DNA of 64,000 nt from Basidiobolus meristosporus CBS 931.73 (GCA_002104905.1 MCFE01000079.1:116379-180378); one strand, 5' to 3'. Positions 30,762 to 42,857 are shown, counted from the first letter of the stretch. The notes: a model not told the origin generated them from the letters alone. Numbers and translations: made by a program.

Positions 30762-31815
30762 ATCCATTTCTAAGTAGCATCAATCTCACTCACTTGGTTT
30801 CATTCTTCATTATTATACAATTTACGAAAGTATTTGTCGTTTTATACACAATAAAGGACAAATTGCACATTGCGGAAATTGGAGAGTTCCTTTCCAAGTG
30901 GACGACGAAGAGGAGCTGCACCATCTCCAATCGCCGTATGCTTGGCCTTCAGCACTGACTGAATGGGCAAATTCGTATCATCCACTGGGATCTTTGCCTC
31001 TCAACACCCGATCCAGGTAAAAAATGGCCGCCTAATCGCAGCGAGGGGATGCAAATTTTCGTCATGATCGAGTTGACGCAGTCGCTTGGCTTCCTAGTGT
31101 TTCATTGACGAGAGCGTCACATAGGTTGTTTCGCCTCATCCAGTGTACCAATCCAGATTAGGAATTTGAGTTGAGACCTCCACCCAATAATGTGGTAGAT
31201 CTGCCAAGAGATCTCACGAGACTGGAACGTGCAGCCAGAATGACTAATTTGAAACATCATCTGTTGATTGTTTTGGAACATAGGTGCCCAGGATGATGGG
31301 CTTGCTGAATCAAAAGACAAGGTGCCGCTACATCTGATTTGCGTTAGCATAAACAACGTATATTTGCGAGATGAATCGACGTGTATTCTCCATTGGTTGG
31401 GCGTGGGCTTGGGAGGCCGCGGGACGCTGTATTTGGCGGACCCTCCATTTATCGCCTGGAGAGACATGCCGACCCATTATTTGCTAGCAACCTTAATTGG
31501 CCAGACGCACACCATCATCCGGTTTATTGGATGGTCTTAGTTCTACTTGGTTCTTGAAGAGTGCGGTATCTTTTGAAGTGCCACCACCGTGGCACGTGTG
31601 CTCCACACGTGTTACACTTCACATGCAAGAATGGAAATGCACTTTGTAAAATAGCATTAGCTAATAAACCTCGCCAATGGGCCAGGTTGGGGTTCGTTAC
31701 TCCCGAATAAATTCGACGGATCCTCCAACAATTACCAGTTTTCGATTAGTTTTCAATCCACCTCTTTCTTACTTCTTCCTTTAGAAGACTGCAACAGCCG
31801 GAAAGCCCTACTGAC
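30762..31815. other. Intergenic, with E-box palindrome upstream of 7-TM gene
   Basis: 1,054 bp with no confident gene. A 116-residue minus-strand frame (31117-31467) and an overlapping plus frame (31268-31540) show no recognisable similarity. At 31593-31611 there is a perfect inverted repeat of CACGTGTG around CTC, so two E-boxes (CACGTG) face each other about 205 bp upstream of the first 7-TM gene. The first ~90 bp contain the ACP1 3' end (AATAAA at 30849). Confidence 0.45.
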
Positions 31816-32671
31816 ATGGCAATCCCCATCAGCAAGATCATCACATATGGCAAGCTTGATCTAATGATTGCTACCAGTGCTTTGCCTATCGCGCTTAGCA
31901 ACACATACCATGCTGTCCACATGGCACTACAAGAGTCCCCGATGATATTCAAACTCAACTTAGTTCAGTCGATGCTGCTTTTGTTCAACGAGATAGTCGC
32001 ACTGTCAGGGTTCTTCAAGTCCTCACGTAACTGCACCACCCTGGCTTACATCTACCTTATCAATGCCTACTTTTCACTACTGTCGATCAACATCATTCTG
32101 TACTATAAGACCTACTACACCACCAAGGCAAACAAGCTGTTGGGCTATTTATGCGTAGTTCTCCAGATCGTTGAGACCTTCTGCCTGGTCCAGGTGTTCA
32201 TCAACTCGGAATTCATCAATGGTCTTATCGGAGGGTGTATTCTTTCGTTCCCTATATACTGGGCGTTGGGCTTGACCGGCTCGGTTACCAGTGTTATCAT
32301 TATCCTCACCCTACTATTTATCATTGGGATCCGGCGACATGCCGAGTTTCGGAAACTTGGCCTCTATACGTCCCTGCTGCACGAGGGGATCTTCTTCTTC
32401 CTTACCATCCTGTGCATGGATGTTGCTCTAGCGGTCCTTGTGTCCTTGCAGGATATCTACTCGGGGAATGTGCTGCACTTTGGATGTAAGTATTCGCCTT
32501 GACTATTGCCTTACCGCACCAAGCTGAGCTAACCTTACTGTAGGGATCATCAAGTCCAAGCTTATGACCGAACTTATGCTACGTGCCCACAGGCGTCGCC
32601 AGGAGCGGCGCCGTTCTCGAAGCGGCCAAACCAATGCCGACCAGGAGTTATCCCACATATCACTTAACTAA
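31816..32671 (+). CDS. Seven-TM membrane protein A (tandem pair)
   Basis: Two exons (31816-32485 and 32544-32671) encode about 265 residues with about seven hydrophobic segments and a basic C-terminal tail (LRAHRRRQERRRSRSG). The topology resembles a small fungal 7-TM receptor-like family, but I recognise no specific family motif. The phase-1 intron splits a Trp codon inside or just after the last TM helix. The same intron, in the same codon, occurs in the gene at 33977, which has the same layout and length, so the two are paralogues despite low identity. Ligand and coupling are unknown. A facing E-box pair sits in its promoter region. Confidence 0.65.
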
Positions 32672-33976
32672 AAGGATTGCGTTCAGTGCAATAACAATAT
32701 AATTCCCGCATCAATGGATTAAATCAATAGCCGAAGGTTCATTATGGCCCCGGTTTCCACTGTATCAAACCCTGACCTAGTGTCAACCCTTATGCTGACG
32801 GTGTAGATGTCATGTAATCAATGTTCAAACCATTCAAATAAAACTCTATATATTGTAAAGCATTGATTGCCGATTACACAGCAGAGAAAACACTCCATCA
32901 CGATAAAACGTAGCCTGTTATTAGAGTTGTTAGGTATGACAAATATTCCGGTTGATTGAACAAGCACCGAGCCAACGAAAGGGGAAATGCAGCTCTCACA
33001 CTTCAATGGTTAGCCACCCATTTGTGATTTTCACATTTGGTGCTTTATGGAAACAGGAAAGCGGGGATCCCTTGAGAGAGAAATTCAAGCAAACAGGAAG
33101 GTGGGGATCCTTCGAGAGAGAAATGCTCCCAACGAACCCAAGTCCGGGTAAATCTCCTCCCTTCATTGGGAGCTTAAAGTGGTGGATAAACATTGAGGCA
33201 ATCCTAATTTCTTTAGGATTTACCTGGCTGTTGGCCACTCATATGGCCGTTGACTCATGCGCCGGTGGGATGGTCGAGTCAATGATGTTTCTCTTTATCC
33301 CGTGACCAGTGGTTTCAGGTCGATCGCCATGAATATTGGATCGTCCCGAGTTGAATCGCTAGAGTGGAGAGGCTTTGAACCATTGCACTCGAAAATATTC
33401 CCGATGGGCCAGGTACTGTTATGACGAAATACATGATCTCTATATCTGGCATCGTGTTAGTGCCAGCTTGCATAGTCATCTGAATGCCGTGTTACGAGCC
33501 CGCCTGCCTCTATTGGCTGACTATTTCGGTGCTTCCGATTGTTACTTCATTGGTAAGGAAATGTACATGAATGTTGTAAACATCTATACATTCCATTCTA
33601 AGCAGGGCAAACGGGTTATGGAGCTCAGAATGAACTGTGAAGCTGTGCGATGTTACCGCAGGTGAGATTCATGCAGAGAAGATACAGTGGCCAGATGAAT
33701 AAGAATATAAAGAGAAAAAACCTCCCAGCCAAGGCAATGGGACTTTCCTCCCCAAAAGCTTTCATGAACCTGTCTTTATCTGATACATATTGGGCAGTAC
33801 CACAAGTTTAGGTTGCTCACATTCCTCCTGAGTAACCGCGCTGTCTGGGAAAACATGATGGCTACTTCAAATATAAAAAGTACTCGAACGGTGATTTGTG
33901 AGGTTGGTTGCCAATATCCCCAATCCATTTTATCAATCCGCAGTTTGAATTCGATTGCTGTCCAGTCGACGTTTTT
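32672..33976. other. Intergenic between tandem 7-TM genes
   Basis: 1,305 bp. It has an imperfect direct repeat of about 36 bp near 33050-33123 (AACAGGAARGYGGGGATCC, then TTGAGAGAGAAAT twice). Short open frames (32952-33305, 33375-33665) have no support. A CAGTATAAAG-like sequence is not clearly placed for the downstream gene. Confidence 0.4.
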
Positions 33977-34983
33977 ATGGATTCTCGAAACCCTCTGAAT
34001 ACCGACTCCCTTTTCGAGGATTGCATCCCGCTGATGGCCACTGCTGTAGCAATCCCCATTGCGGCCAGCGGTGTGTATCAGTCGTTGAGGATGGCCTACT
34101 ATCGTCGGACGGCCACCCATATGATGTCGGTTCTGTCGATGATATTGTTGGCAGTATTCACCTTCATGTCAGTCATTGAGATTTTTTCACAACAGATTGG
34201 TTGTGATAGGATATTTGATCTATTTGAAGTGACTTGGTATATCTCTTCCCTACTCATGGACATAGTTATCTTTCTACGGGTCTATCGCTCCGGGCTCTTG
34301 TCCAAAATCATCGCAGCCCTGTTGCTAGTGTCTCAAGCTAGCAAAGCCTTCCTCGCAGTTAAAACCATTCTCCTGGCCGAGCCCTCCCAGAATCAAGTGG
34401 GCCTATGCAAATTCACCGTGGACGTCCCGTATTCACTAGGAGTAATCGGGGTTGAAACCCTCTGCATGCTACTCCTCTCTATCTTAGTGGTTCAAGAGAT
34501 GCATCGCCGTCGGACCAAGGAACATCTTGACTGGTTAACCACAGTGATTGACGACGGAATATTCTATTTGCTGGGCGTGGCCATTACTCAAGTGGTTGTC
34601 ACGGTGATTGTGTCTTGGAATCGCTGGCCACTCGAGTTCTGGATTTTCCAATACCTGTCATGTAAGTGTATGTTTCTTCACAGACGGGCTTTGTTTCCAG
34701 GACTAACCTGTTTCCGGTAGGGCTGGTGATTGCGAAATTCCTAATGGAGCAGCTGGAGATTCATCGAGCTGCTGTTCTAACCACCCGAGCTGGTACAATG
34801 ACGGGTAAGCCAGCGGGCCCGCCACCACACTTGAATGAACTAAGACCATCCTCGGAGGATGGCATTTCACTAAAAAGGCACAGTTCAGACAAAAGCAGGC
34901 TAGTCTACCCTAATCTTGCCGCACCATGGCCAGACAAAAATGTTTCTAGCCCTGAAATTATCCTTCACACACACGCAACTTAA
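33977..34983 (+). CDS. Seven-TM membrane protein B (tandem pair)
   Basis: Two exons (33977-34661 and 34721-34983) give about 315 residues. Seven hydrophobic segments follow a short extracellular N-terminus (MDSRNPLNTDSLFEDCIPLM), with basic inner loops (EMHRRRTKEHLDWL) and a longer Ser/Pro-rich tail than its neighbour. As in gene A, the only intron is phase 1 and splits a Trp codon at the end of the last TM helix (S-W-LVIAKFLMEQL versus G-W-IIKSKLMTEL). This supports duplication and divergence from a common ancestor. I chose the ATG at 33977, as the frame upstream has no ATG. A receptor role is inference only. Confidence 0.65.
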
Positions 34984-36420
34984 TCCATCCTATTGTATAA
35001 TTCTTGTGTATATAGCATCGAGCGAGTCAACGTGTTCTAAACCAGTGAACATGTTTGGGCCAAAATTCGTTTTTCATTAAATATATATTCCGGTGGTATT
35101 GGTCTAGAGTTGCCCTAACTTGGCTTAGTGTCGAATCAAAGTCATTGCCCGGATAGAATGTTGGGGGATTCTAACATTGTGGTGCAAAACTGTACGACCT
35201 GGTTGTAGTTAGGTTAATTGATGCTACAGTTGTTCCTCTATCTTTAACTTGTATACACAACATACAGGTGGTTGGTTCATCAATAATCTCCACAACTTAC
35301 CCATCAATAATTGCCACTCATTGACTATATCTGGTATTGGCAACAGACCATTGATGAGTGGTGATTAGGTCAGTCGATGTCTTGCGCGCACAAGATAACT
35401 ACTCCCAACCTCTGTTGCATGACATTCTTGGTGAACATCGTATATCGGAATTATGGAAACATTGAGAAGTACCAATATGTTCCCACTGTCCCCAAATGTT
35501 GCATACATTTTTTATGACAACACTGCTGAATTTTACCAAGTTCCGAAACGTTATAAATATAATTTATCCTGGTATCGCAACTGCTCGTATGGTAGTTTCA
35601 AGTGCTATTTTGAGTTTCTCGACTCTTAATGCATAGATAAATAACTTAACAACTCCAGCCATTGCAGTCAGACGAGAGAACAGTAATGCTATTGTAAGGA
35701 GTCTCTGCTAACATCCTGGCAGAGAAACAATGAAATAAGCATTCGTACTGACACCAGGGAGAATATAGTAATAAAGCCTGAATTATATTTTTACTAAATC
35801 AAGAGACCACCTAGATCATGCAATACCAACAAGAAACCGCCACCATTGCCACAGAAGCCCCAACTATATTTGGAAACTTCCGATTCTCTTCAATACAAGG
35901 CAAGACCTGGTCAATAACACACGCTCTGTGGAAACCACACAGTACCAATCTTCCCACCTCCCCCACACACTATGACTGTGTTATGGCAACAGGGAAATGA
36001 AGCAAACGTAGCGTCACATAATCCACACAATAAGTCATTTAAACTAGAGATGATACGCTGTTTATTATGAATAACGAGCATCTCATAGTAGAAATTCTAT
36101 TTATTGTAAATAATGTGCATGGTTGTGGTCATGTGGGGAAAGGAATTAGCGGCTGTAAACACTTGGGATGCAGGAAACACAGTTTAAGAATCTAGATTTC
36201 ATTCCCAATATTACGTAACCGCCGGTTTCGCCAACCCTAGGGCGCAGATGGATGAGTGATTGGTACATCGCATGGAATTTGGCGAGATCGCCATTCGGCT
36301 TATGAAAGTCATCCTCAGAATTGTCAATAATGTTGGTTGGGCCACGGAGAATTGTTGTGCCATAAATGGTATCTGTATATATATATTCGTATCGTGGTCA
36401 TTGAAGCTCACCTTTTCAAG
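34984..36420. other. Intergenic upstream of ADH
   Basis: 1,437 bp, AT-rich. It includes the 3' end of the 7-TM gene B and, at 36373-36390, a TATATATATA element about 35-45 bp ahead of the ADH start, likely its TATA box. No gene is supported; the short frame at 35818-36000 has no similarity that I can see. Confidence 0.45.
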
Positions 36421-37473
36421 ATGTGCCAAATTCCAAAGACTCAAAAAGCCGCTGTCGTCGAATCTCACGAGAAACCCATTGAGATCAAGTCCATCTCTGT
36501 CCCCACCCCGGGTCCTGATGATGTACTTGTCAAGATCGAATATACCGGCGTCTGCCACAGTGACCTCCACATTGCTGAGGGTGACTTTCCTATTCCTCCG
36601 AAGCTTCCCTTGGTCGGTGGTCACGAAGGTACCGGTAAGGTTGTTGCGCTCGGTAGCAACGTCAAGGATCTCAAGATTGGTGACTCTGTCGGAGTTGTCT
36701 GTCTCTACTCCGCCTGCATGTCCTGCGAGTATTGCATTCAAGGCCGTGAAACTGTATGTCCCAAGCAAGAACTGGCTGGATACAGTGTCGATGGTACTTT
36801 CCAGGAATACTGCGTTGCTCGTGCTTCTCATTTGGCTCGTATCCCCGACAACCTACCCCTTGCTGACGCTGCTCCTATTCTTTGTGCTGGCATTACCGTC
36901 TACAAGGGCCTCAAAGAGACCGAAGTCCGTTCCGGCCAATTTGTCACCATTGTTGGAGCTGGAGGAGGTCTCGGCCATTTGGCTATCCAGTACGCCAAAG
37001 CTATGGGTTTGAAGGTTATTGCTCTTGATACTGGCGATGAGAAGAGGAAGCTTTGCGTTGAAGAGCTTGGAGCCGACTACTTTGTTGACTTCATGAAAGA
37101 AGATGTTGTTACTGCTGTTAAGGAGATTACCGGCGGAGGATCACATGGCGTCCTGGTCTTGTCCCCTGCTGAGAAACCTTTCCAACAAGCTATTAACTAC
37201 ACTCGTCGATGGGGAACTGTTGTTTGTATCGCCCTTCCCGCCGGAGTCAAGGGTTCTTTCCCAGTGTTTGATCTTGTCCTACAACGTTTGACCATTCGCG
37301 GATCTATTATTGGGACTCGTCAAGATTTGGCTGAAGCCCTAGAGTTTGCAGCCCGTGGTAAAGTGAAGAGTCATTACAAGATTATGAATCTAGAGGATAT
37401 TCCCAGAGTGTTTGAGGATATACATGCTGGCAAGGTTGCTGGCCGAGTCGTAGTTGACATGCACAATCATTAG
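36421..37473 (+). CDS. ADH1: Zn-dependent alcohol dehydrogenase (Adh1 type)
   Basis: An intron-free 350-residue frame, the fungal Adh1 length. Catalytic zinc ligands are present: Cys in GVCHSDLH, His in GGHEGTGKVVALG and Cys in PILCAGITVYKGLK. The structural zinc Cys cluster is in SACMSCEYCIQGRETVCP. The NAD-binding glycine motif reads VGAGGGLGHLAIQYAKAMG. It interconverts aldehydes and alcohols with NAD(H), in fungi mainly acetaldehyde and ethanol. A TATA run lies just upstream, and the codons are strongly biased, suggesting high expression. It is the last housekeeping-type gene before the repeat-rich subtelomere. Substrate preference cannot be read from sequence. Confidence 0.94.
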   Translation: MCQIPKTQKAAVVESHEKPIEIKSISVPTPGPDDVLVKIEYTGVCHSDLHIAEGDFPIPPKLPLVGGHEGTGKVVALGSNVKDLKIGDSVGVVCLYSACMSCEYCIQGRETVCPKQELAGYSVDGTFQEYCVARASHLARIPDNLPLADAAPILCAGITVYKGLKETEVRSGQFVTIVGAGGGLGHLAIQYAKAMGLKVIALDTGDEKRKLCVEELGADYFVDFMKEDVVTAVKEITGGGSHGVLVLSPAEKPFQQAINYTRRWGTVVCIALPAGVKGSFPVFDLVLQRLTIRGSIIGTRQDLAEALEFAARGKVKSHYKIMNLEDIPRVFEDIHAGKVAGRVVVDMHNH

Positions 37474-38519
37474 ATGTTCATAGAGAAAATGGAAAATTTT
37501 GTTTAATAGAGTCACTTAAGTAAATATCAATCAAGTCATTAATTGAAGTTTATGAATATAAGCGTATCACCAAATAGTCCCAGAGTTCACGTTTCATAAT
37601 TTGTGAGGATGTTGGCGGCTTGGCTTCATATACGAGTTTGGGAGTATTGGAAGTAATGTAGAGAAACAGAAGCATTCGTTATTCACATATACGCTGATTG
37701 AGAAAAATTGAACCACATACAGATGAACCTTATGTACGGAGGGCCTAAAGGAGCCATGTTCTATTTTATAAGTTCGAATTTGTGACAATTTGCATGACTT
37801 CCCCTACTCAAAGACCTAACTTCTTTATTGCACACTAGGTTGATAGTCAATTGTACAGTGCTTGCAATACCTAGAATACGTAATTGATGGAGCCAGTGTA
37901 TCAAGGTCTATTCGTGAGTCAGCTTAATATTCATAGCCATAGATTCAAACTTGGATCTTACCACTTGGGTTCTGAGGGTGGCATTGATTACAAAACTACT
38001 TTAGGTATATATCATTGGTACATTTACATACTGTTTATTGGTCACACATATTTTGTGAGATAATATGCATAAACATGCTCAAAAAAATGATGTGCCCATG
38101 GAGGGCAAAAGTATTAGCATGAACCTGCTATGTATACCTATTGGTAGTGCCGAAAGTGGCATTAGGGCGATTTGAAATATTTGAGTAAAATGATTTCACT
38201 TGCAGATTTATTAAGTGTAAACTTGGTTTTATACTTTTGAGAATAGTGATGATATGAGAAAGGCCTCAACAGCTAGTGCGCAATGTCTGAGGTCTCTCAG
38301 ACAAGTTAAGAACATTCTTAACTTTATGTGTTCTCACTGATTCCAAGAAGTAGTAATCCATATACATTAATATCATGCTAAAGCAGTGCTGTCATTGAGA
38401 TATATATATTGGGGTGATAAACCAATTACTTAGAGCGGGTTGCAATGTGCAATAGAATACAAGCACAGCATATCTAGGCTTAAGTTAGTGCATGTATAGT
38501 TTGAAATTTTTATTAGCGT
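37474..38519. other. AT-rich intergenic
   Basis: About 1 kb of AT-rich sequence at the border between the gene-dense core and the subtelomere. No coding or repeat structure is recognised. Confidence 0.4.
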
Positions 38520-38783
38520 AAGCTTAATCACTTTGATATTTCTTGGACATATTCTTTGTTGGGATTTGCTTGGAGAATTTTAAGGTTGTAAATACCTAAC
38601 ATCTTGGTGAGATATATCCCAAGATGTACAAAAGATACAGAACTTGCACATAGGTTCTAAAAACCTTTCTAAATATTTTGAGAATGTTGTAAAGCATAAT
38701 AATGGTCAATAAATCATTAAGTGAAACCACATAATCTACTAGCTTTCTCAACCGCTACCAATATTTCCAGAACCCTTGCGGCA
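38520..38783 (+). repeat. Diverged solo copia LTR fragment
   Basis: The stretch ATAAATCATTAAGTGAAACC then ACATAATCTACT (38709-38741), and TTGTTGGGATTTGCTTGGAG (38558-38577), match the copia LTRs at 48173-48521 and, in reverse complement, 48751-49099 and 54081-54430. It is 5'-truncated and much diverged, so it is an old relic in the same orientation as the solo LTR at 48173. Confidence 0.55.
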
Positions 38784-39452
38784 TACATCACCATATGCCC
38801 TGTTAAAGTCAGCAAACTAACCAGTGCAGCTCTCGAATACAAGGGCCGGGAACTATACTGAAGCATATCGCCATACACACGATAGGTTCACAAAGAGTTA
38901 GTGTTGGATACTTGACATTGAGCTCTAGTACACGATTAAAATTATGGGGTGTTTCTGCATCCACCTTAGTAAAGCCAGTAGTGAGGATATTGTTACCAAC
39001 CAAATCGTGCCGGTAGTGGATGTTTTACTGCATATAATCAAGGAAATTGAATACAGGTCAGATGGCCTGAAGCTACCTCATGTTTATCTTAGATGCCCAA
39101 AGGTCTATATATACATCAGCATTATTATGTAATGGAAGAATAGAACTTAGTTAAACAAAACAAAATTTGTAAATTCTTGTGTTTGTTAGAAACGTAGGAG
39201 GCAAACCTAATTATTCCATTGTTCGAAATTGTGCTACAGTTTAGCTGTGAACGGGGATCTAGCAGAATATCACGGCCTTTTTGGGGTGAATATTAAGGTG
39301 ATTTGCGTGTTACCCACTTAATGCGAAATATATTTGACTGCAGCCACGATCTAGCTATTTGCAATATTTGCAATGCTCAGAATCGATATACATGTTGAAG
39401 GTTCTATGAGGTATGAGCTACCGTCGCAAAATGGTCAATATTTAGCTTTTAT
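38784..39452. other. AT-rich intergenic
   Basis: 669 bp between the LTR relic and the first tandem secreted-protein copy. No feature is recognised. Confidence 0.35.
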
Positions 39453-39904
39453 TCATGGAAGAAATTCCTCAGGAGCAATGCTACTAGGGCTTTGTCCATT
39501 CACCTTTCTAAAGTCAATGGAGTAGGTGTTGTCGCTCACTGAGACTCGCTGGTAGCGGAGGCCATCCAACTTTCCTGCCTGGCGAAGGGCCTCCCAGTCC
39601 GCCCCGTTGACTCGAATCCATACACTGGTACCACAACAATTGAATTTGTAATCCCTGGTGATGACTCCACTGGAGAAGGTGATCAGGGCGCATCCTTGCT
39701 CGTAGAGCTGTGTCTGAACCGTTGCTGCACCAGCATTGACCGTCTTGATGCAATCCGGGGCATACGCGTCAAGAGGGTCCGACGTACCTGGCAGATCCAT
39801 GATGCTCACTGGATTTTGCACCTTCAGAACATCCTGCATCAACGGACGCGAGCCCAGGTGGCTGCAGAAGCAAGAGAAGCAAAGAGAAGAAAGTTGTATT
39901 TCAT
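39453..39904 (-). pseudogene. Secreted protein family, copy 1 (frameshifted)
   Basis: This copy matches the intact gene at 41638-42090 over its full length but is 452 nt long instead of 453. One base is missing in the G-run at about 39855 (CCCAGGTGG versus CCCAGGGTGG), which breaks the frame right after the signal peptide. The remainder is open from an internal ATG, without a signal. Its promoter keeps a TTATATAAAT box in place of the TTAAATA of the others. It is either a pseudogene or a sequence error in a homopolymer. Confidence 0.75.
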
Positions 39905-40520
39905 GGTGATGGTTTGTGGCAAAGTTGGGATGTATTTGTTGGGCTTATATAAATGCTATCGGACCAGGTGTTCTGTTGGCCCTGATTTCTATTGGATCTG
40001 TGTAGGGTGAAACAGAGCGAGACATGCAGATATTTGTATCTGGGGGAAAACGGATGTGATCAGCGGCTTACTTGTCTAACACAATTGGATCATTGCGAGG
40101 GATAGTTTTGAAGGGAGGGCTTATAGATGAGAATTACTTCTGTAAAAGCAGTTTACGTGTCGCTCAGGTAACATGTCATGATTTGCTATTACGACTACTA
40201 TGCCTATCACAGTCGTTTGCGTCAAATGTTCATTAGTTAGTTAGTTAGAATAATCGACTTGGTAATAGCTTTATTGTTCCAACGATATAACCAGCATTGG
40301 GTGTGCGCAACTGTTGTACTACCAAGGATTGTCGCGTTCAAGGATAATATAACGTGTATAACCAGTAATTCATCTTATTGATGCTTTTAACCAATACATC
40401 TACTGCATGCTGTTTTGAACAAGTACACTTGACGTTATTTAAGGAGATTCTGAGATATACATGCTAGAAGCTCTATGAAGTACGCGTTATTGTCACGAAA
40501 TGGTAAATATTTAGCTTTAT
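39905..40520. other. Spacer between copies 1 and 2
   Basis: 616 bp holding copy 1's TATA element and ~200 bp of upstream sequence shared with the other copies, then unshared AT-rich DNA. A TTAGTTAGTTAG run is at 40234-40245. Confidence 0.4.
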
Positions 40521-40971
40521 TCATGGGAGGAACTCCTCAGGAGCAATGCTACTAGGGCTTTGTCCATTCACCTTTCTAAAGTCAATGGAGTAGGTGTTGT
40601 CGCTCACTGAGACTCGCTGGTAGCGGAGGCCATCCAACTTCCTGCCTGGCGAAGGGCCTCCCAGTCTGCTCCATTGACTCGAATCCATACACTTGTACCA
40701 CAACAATTGAATTTGTAATCCTTGGTGATGACTCCACTGAGAAGGTGATCAGGGCGCATCCTTGCTCGTAGAGCTGCGTCTGAACCGTTGCTGCACCAGC
40801 ATTGACCGTCTTGATGCAATCCGGGGCATACGCGTCAAGAGGGTCCGACGTACCTGGCAGATCCATGATGCTCACTGGATTTTGCACCTTCAGAACATCC
40901 TTCATCAACGGACGCACGCCCATGGTGGCTGCGGAAGCAAGAGAAGCAAAGAGAAGAATGCTGTACTTCAT
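40521..40971 (-). pseudogene. Secreted protein family, copy 2 (two frameshifts)
   Basis: This copy is 451 nt long, two bases shorter than the intact copy. One G is missing near 40738 (CCACTGAGAAG versus CCACTGGAGAAG) and one T near 40640 (AACTTCC versus AACTTTCC). The signal peptide (MKYSILLFASLASAA) and the first ~75 residues remain in frame. The stop-codon region differs slightly (EELPP in place of EEFLP). Both breaks lie in short homopolymers. Confidence 0.75.
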
Positions 40972-41637
40972 GGTGATGGTTGTAGCAAAACTGGGAGTGT
41001 TTGTTGGGCTTAAATAGAAGCTAGTGTTCTGGAATGACCTCATAGTCTTGCTCAGTCCAAGTGCCCTGATTTCTCGATTTAGTTCTCGCCCCCTATATAC
41101 ATAGGCGTAACTGTGTGGGATGAAACAGAACGAGACATACAAATATCTGTATTCGGTTGAGAATGGAAATGATCGGCCGCTTAGTTGGCCAACACAATTG
41201 GATCATTATAAAGGATTGTGCTACAGGATATCTTTGAATGGGGGAACTTGTAGACAACCATTGCCTCTGTTTGAGTTGACATTGAACGCGGTTACGTGTT
41301 GCTCAGCTAAAAGTGGCCATGAATTCGCTATTACGATCAACGTGAATATCCAGCTGTTTGCGTGAAACTTGTTGTTCTTTACATTGTTCCATTACAGTCC
41401 AATGTAACGAAGATATATTCAGCATTGAATGTGTGCAGCTGTTATGCTACCAAGTATTGTCACATTCAAGGATGATGCAACGTGTATAACCAGCAATTAC
41501 TTCCATTGCTACATCCACTGCATACTGTTTCAGAGCACATGCGCTTCACATTGTTTAGGATGATTCTAAGATACACTATGCTAGTAGCTCTATGATATAT
41601 GCCCATTGTTACATAAAAGACAATATTAAGCTTTTAT
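40972..41637. other. Spacer between copies 2 and 3
   Basis: 666 bp. The first ~250 bp are the promoter region of copy 2 (TTAAATAG box about 45 bp before the ATG) and closely match the region upstream of copy 3, so the duplicated unit includes the promoter. Confidence 0.45.
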
Positions 41638-42090
41638 TCATGGAAGAAATTCCTCAGGAGCAATGCTACTAGGGCTTTGTCCATTCACCTTTCTAAAGTC
41701 AATGGAGTAGGTGTTGTCGCTGACTGAGACTCGCTGGTAGCGGAGACCATCCAACTTTCCTGCCTGGCGAAGGGTCTCCCAGTCCGCCCCGTTGACTCGA
41801 ATCCATACACTTGTACCACAACAATTGAATTTGTAATCCCTGGTGATGACTCCACTGGAGAAGGTGATCAGGGCACAGCCTTGCTCGTAGAGCTGCGTTT
41901 GAACCGTTGCTGCACCAGCATTGACCGTCTTGATGCAATCCGGGGCATACGCGTCAAGAGGGTCCGACGTACCTGGCAGATCCATGATGCTCACTGGATT
42001 TTGCACCTTCAGAACATCCTTCATCAACGGACGCGAGCCCAGGGTGGTCGCGGAAGCAAGAGAAGCAAAGAGAAGAAAGTTATATTTCAT
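41638..42090 (-). CDS. Small secreted protein, intact copy of tandem family
   Basis: 150 residues with a clear signal peptide (MKYNFLLFASLASATTLGS). The mature part has four Cys: one in DCIKT, one in EQGCALITF and the adjacent pair in KFNCCGTSVW. It is otherwise rich in Val, Asp and Ser and ends PEEFLP. No known family is recognised. I start at 42090, not at the in-frame ATG six codons upstream, because MKYN begins the signal peptide in all copies. A TTAAATA box lies 45 bp upstream. It is the only one of four well-preserved tandem copies with an unbroken frame. The family could be fungal effectors, wall proteins or cysteine-containing secreted peptides; this is inference. Confidence 0.7.
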   Translation of the reverse strand: MKYNFLLFASLASATTLGSRPLMKDVLKVQNPVSIMDLPGTSDPLDAYAPDCIKTVNAGAATVQTQLYEQGCALITFSSGVITRDYKFNCCGTSVWIRVNGADWETLRQAGKLDGLRYQRVSVSDNTYSIDFRKVNGQSPSSIAPEEFLP

Positions 42091-42857
42091 GATGATGGTT
42101 TGTAGCAAAAGTCGGTGTGCTCGTTGGGCTTAAATAGAAGCCGGTGTTCTGTAATGACCTCATAGTCTTGCTCAGTCCAAGTGCCCCGATTTCTCGATTT
42201 AGTTCTCACCCCCTACATACATTGGCGTAACTGTGTGGGATGAAACAGAACGAGACATACAAATATTTGTGTTCGGTGGAGAATGGAAGTGATCGGACTA
42301 CTTACTTGGCCAACTCAATTGGACTATAATAAGGGATTGTACTACATGCTAGCTTTGAATGGGGTACTTTTAGATTATCACAGTCAGCGCTTGTTGTGGC
42401 TTAGCACTTGCTTGAGATAACATTGATGTTACCGCTTTACTATTCATGCGCGTTGCACGGTAGTGAAATTTTTGTGAATATAGTGACGATACCACTTGTG
42501 TGTATTATAGCTGTTAGTACAGTGGAAGCGCGCAACCTGGCCCTGTGTATGGGAGACAAATGCTGAGTTTATTGCAGTTCGATGCTGTATATAGCTATGC
42601 TAATAAATTTCATTCATCGGAGGGGTGTACATGGTTAGTGTTTTTAAGGTTAACTGTTACACAATCTTTGCTCCTCCAAAGCAGCAAGGTAAGGTACTAG
42701 CCTTCCGTCCCTTAGATGCCTTCTGGCTATACCGCTCGTAAATACTGTTTTTTAAACTTAGCTTTTTCATTAAATAGATACCTTGCGATCCATCATTATA
42801 CTATACGGCATTCAACTCTAGCCGTGATATTTAGAAGCTGAGGTAAGTCACCTTTAT
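42091..42857. other. Spacer between copies 3 and 4
   Basis: 767 bp: the promoter region of copy 3, then about 450 bp of unshared AT-rich sequence. No gene seen. Confidence 0.4.

Noticed and set aside
31117-31467. 116-codon minus-strand frame between ACP1 and the 7-TM gene
   Set aside because: No recognisable motif, overlaps an equally open plus frame, and no promoter signal.
33375-33665. 96-codon frame between the 7-TM genes
   Set aside because: No similarity, no promoter and no splice partner.
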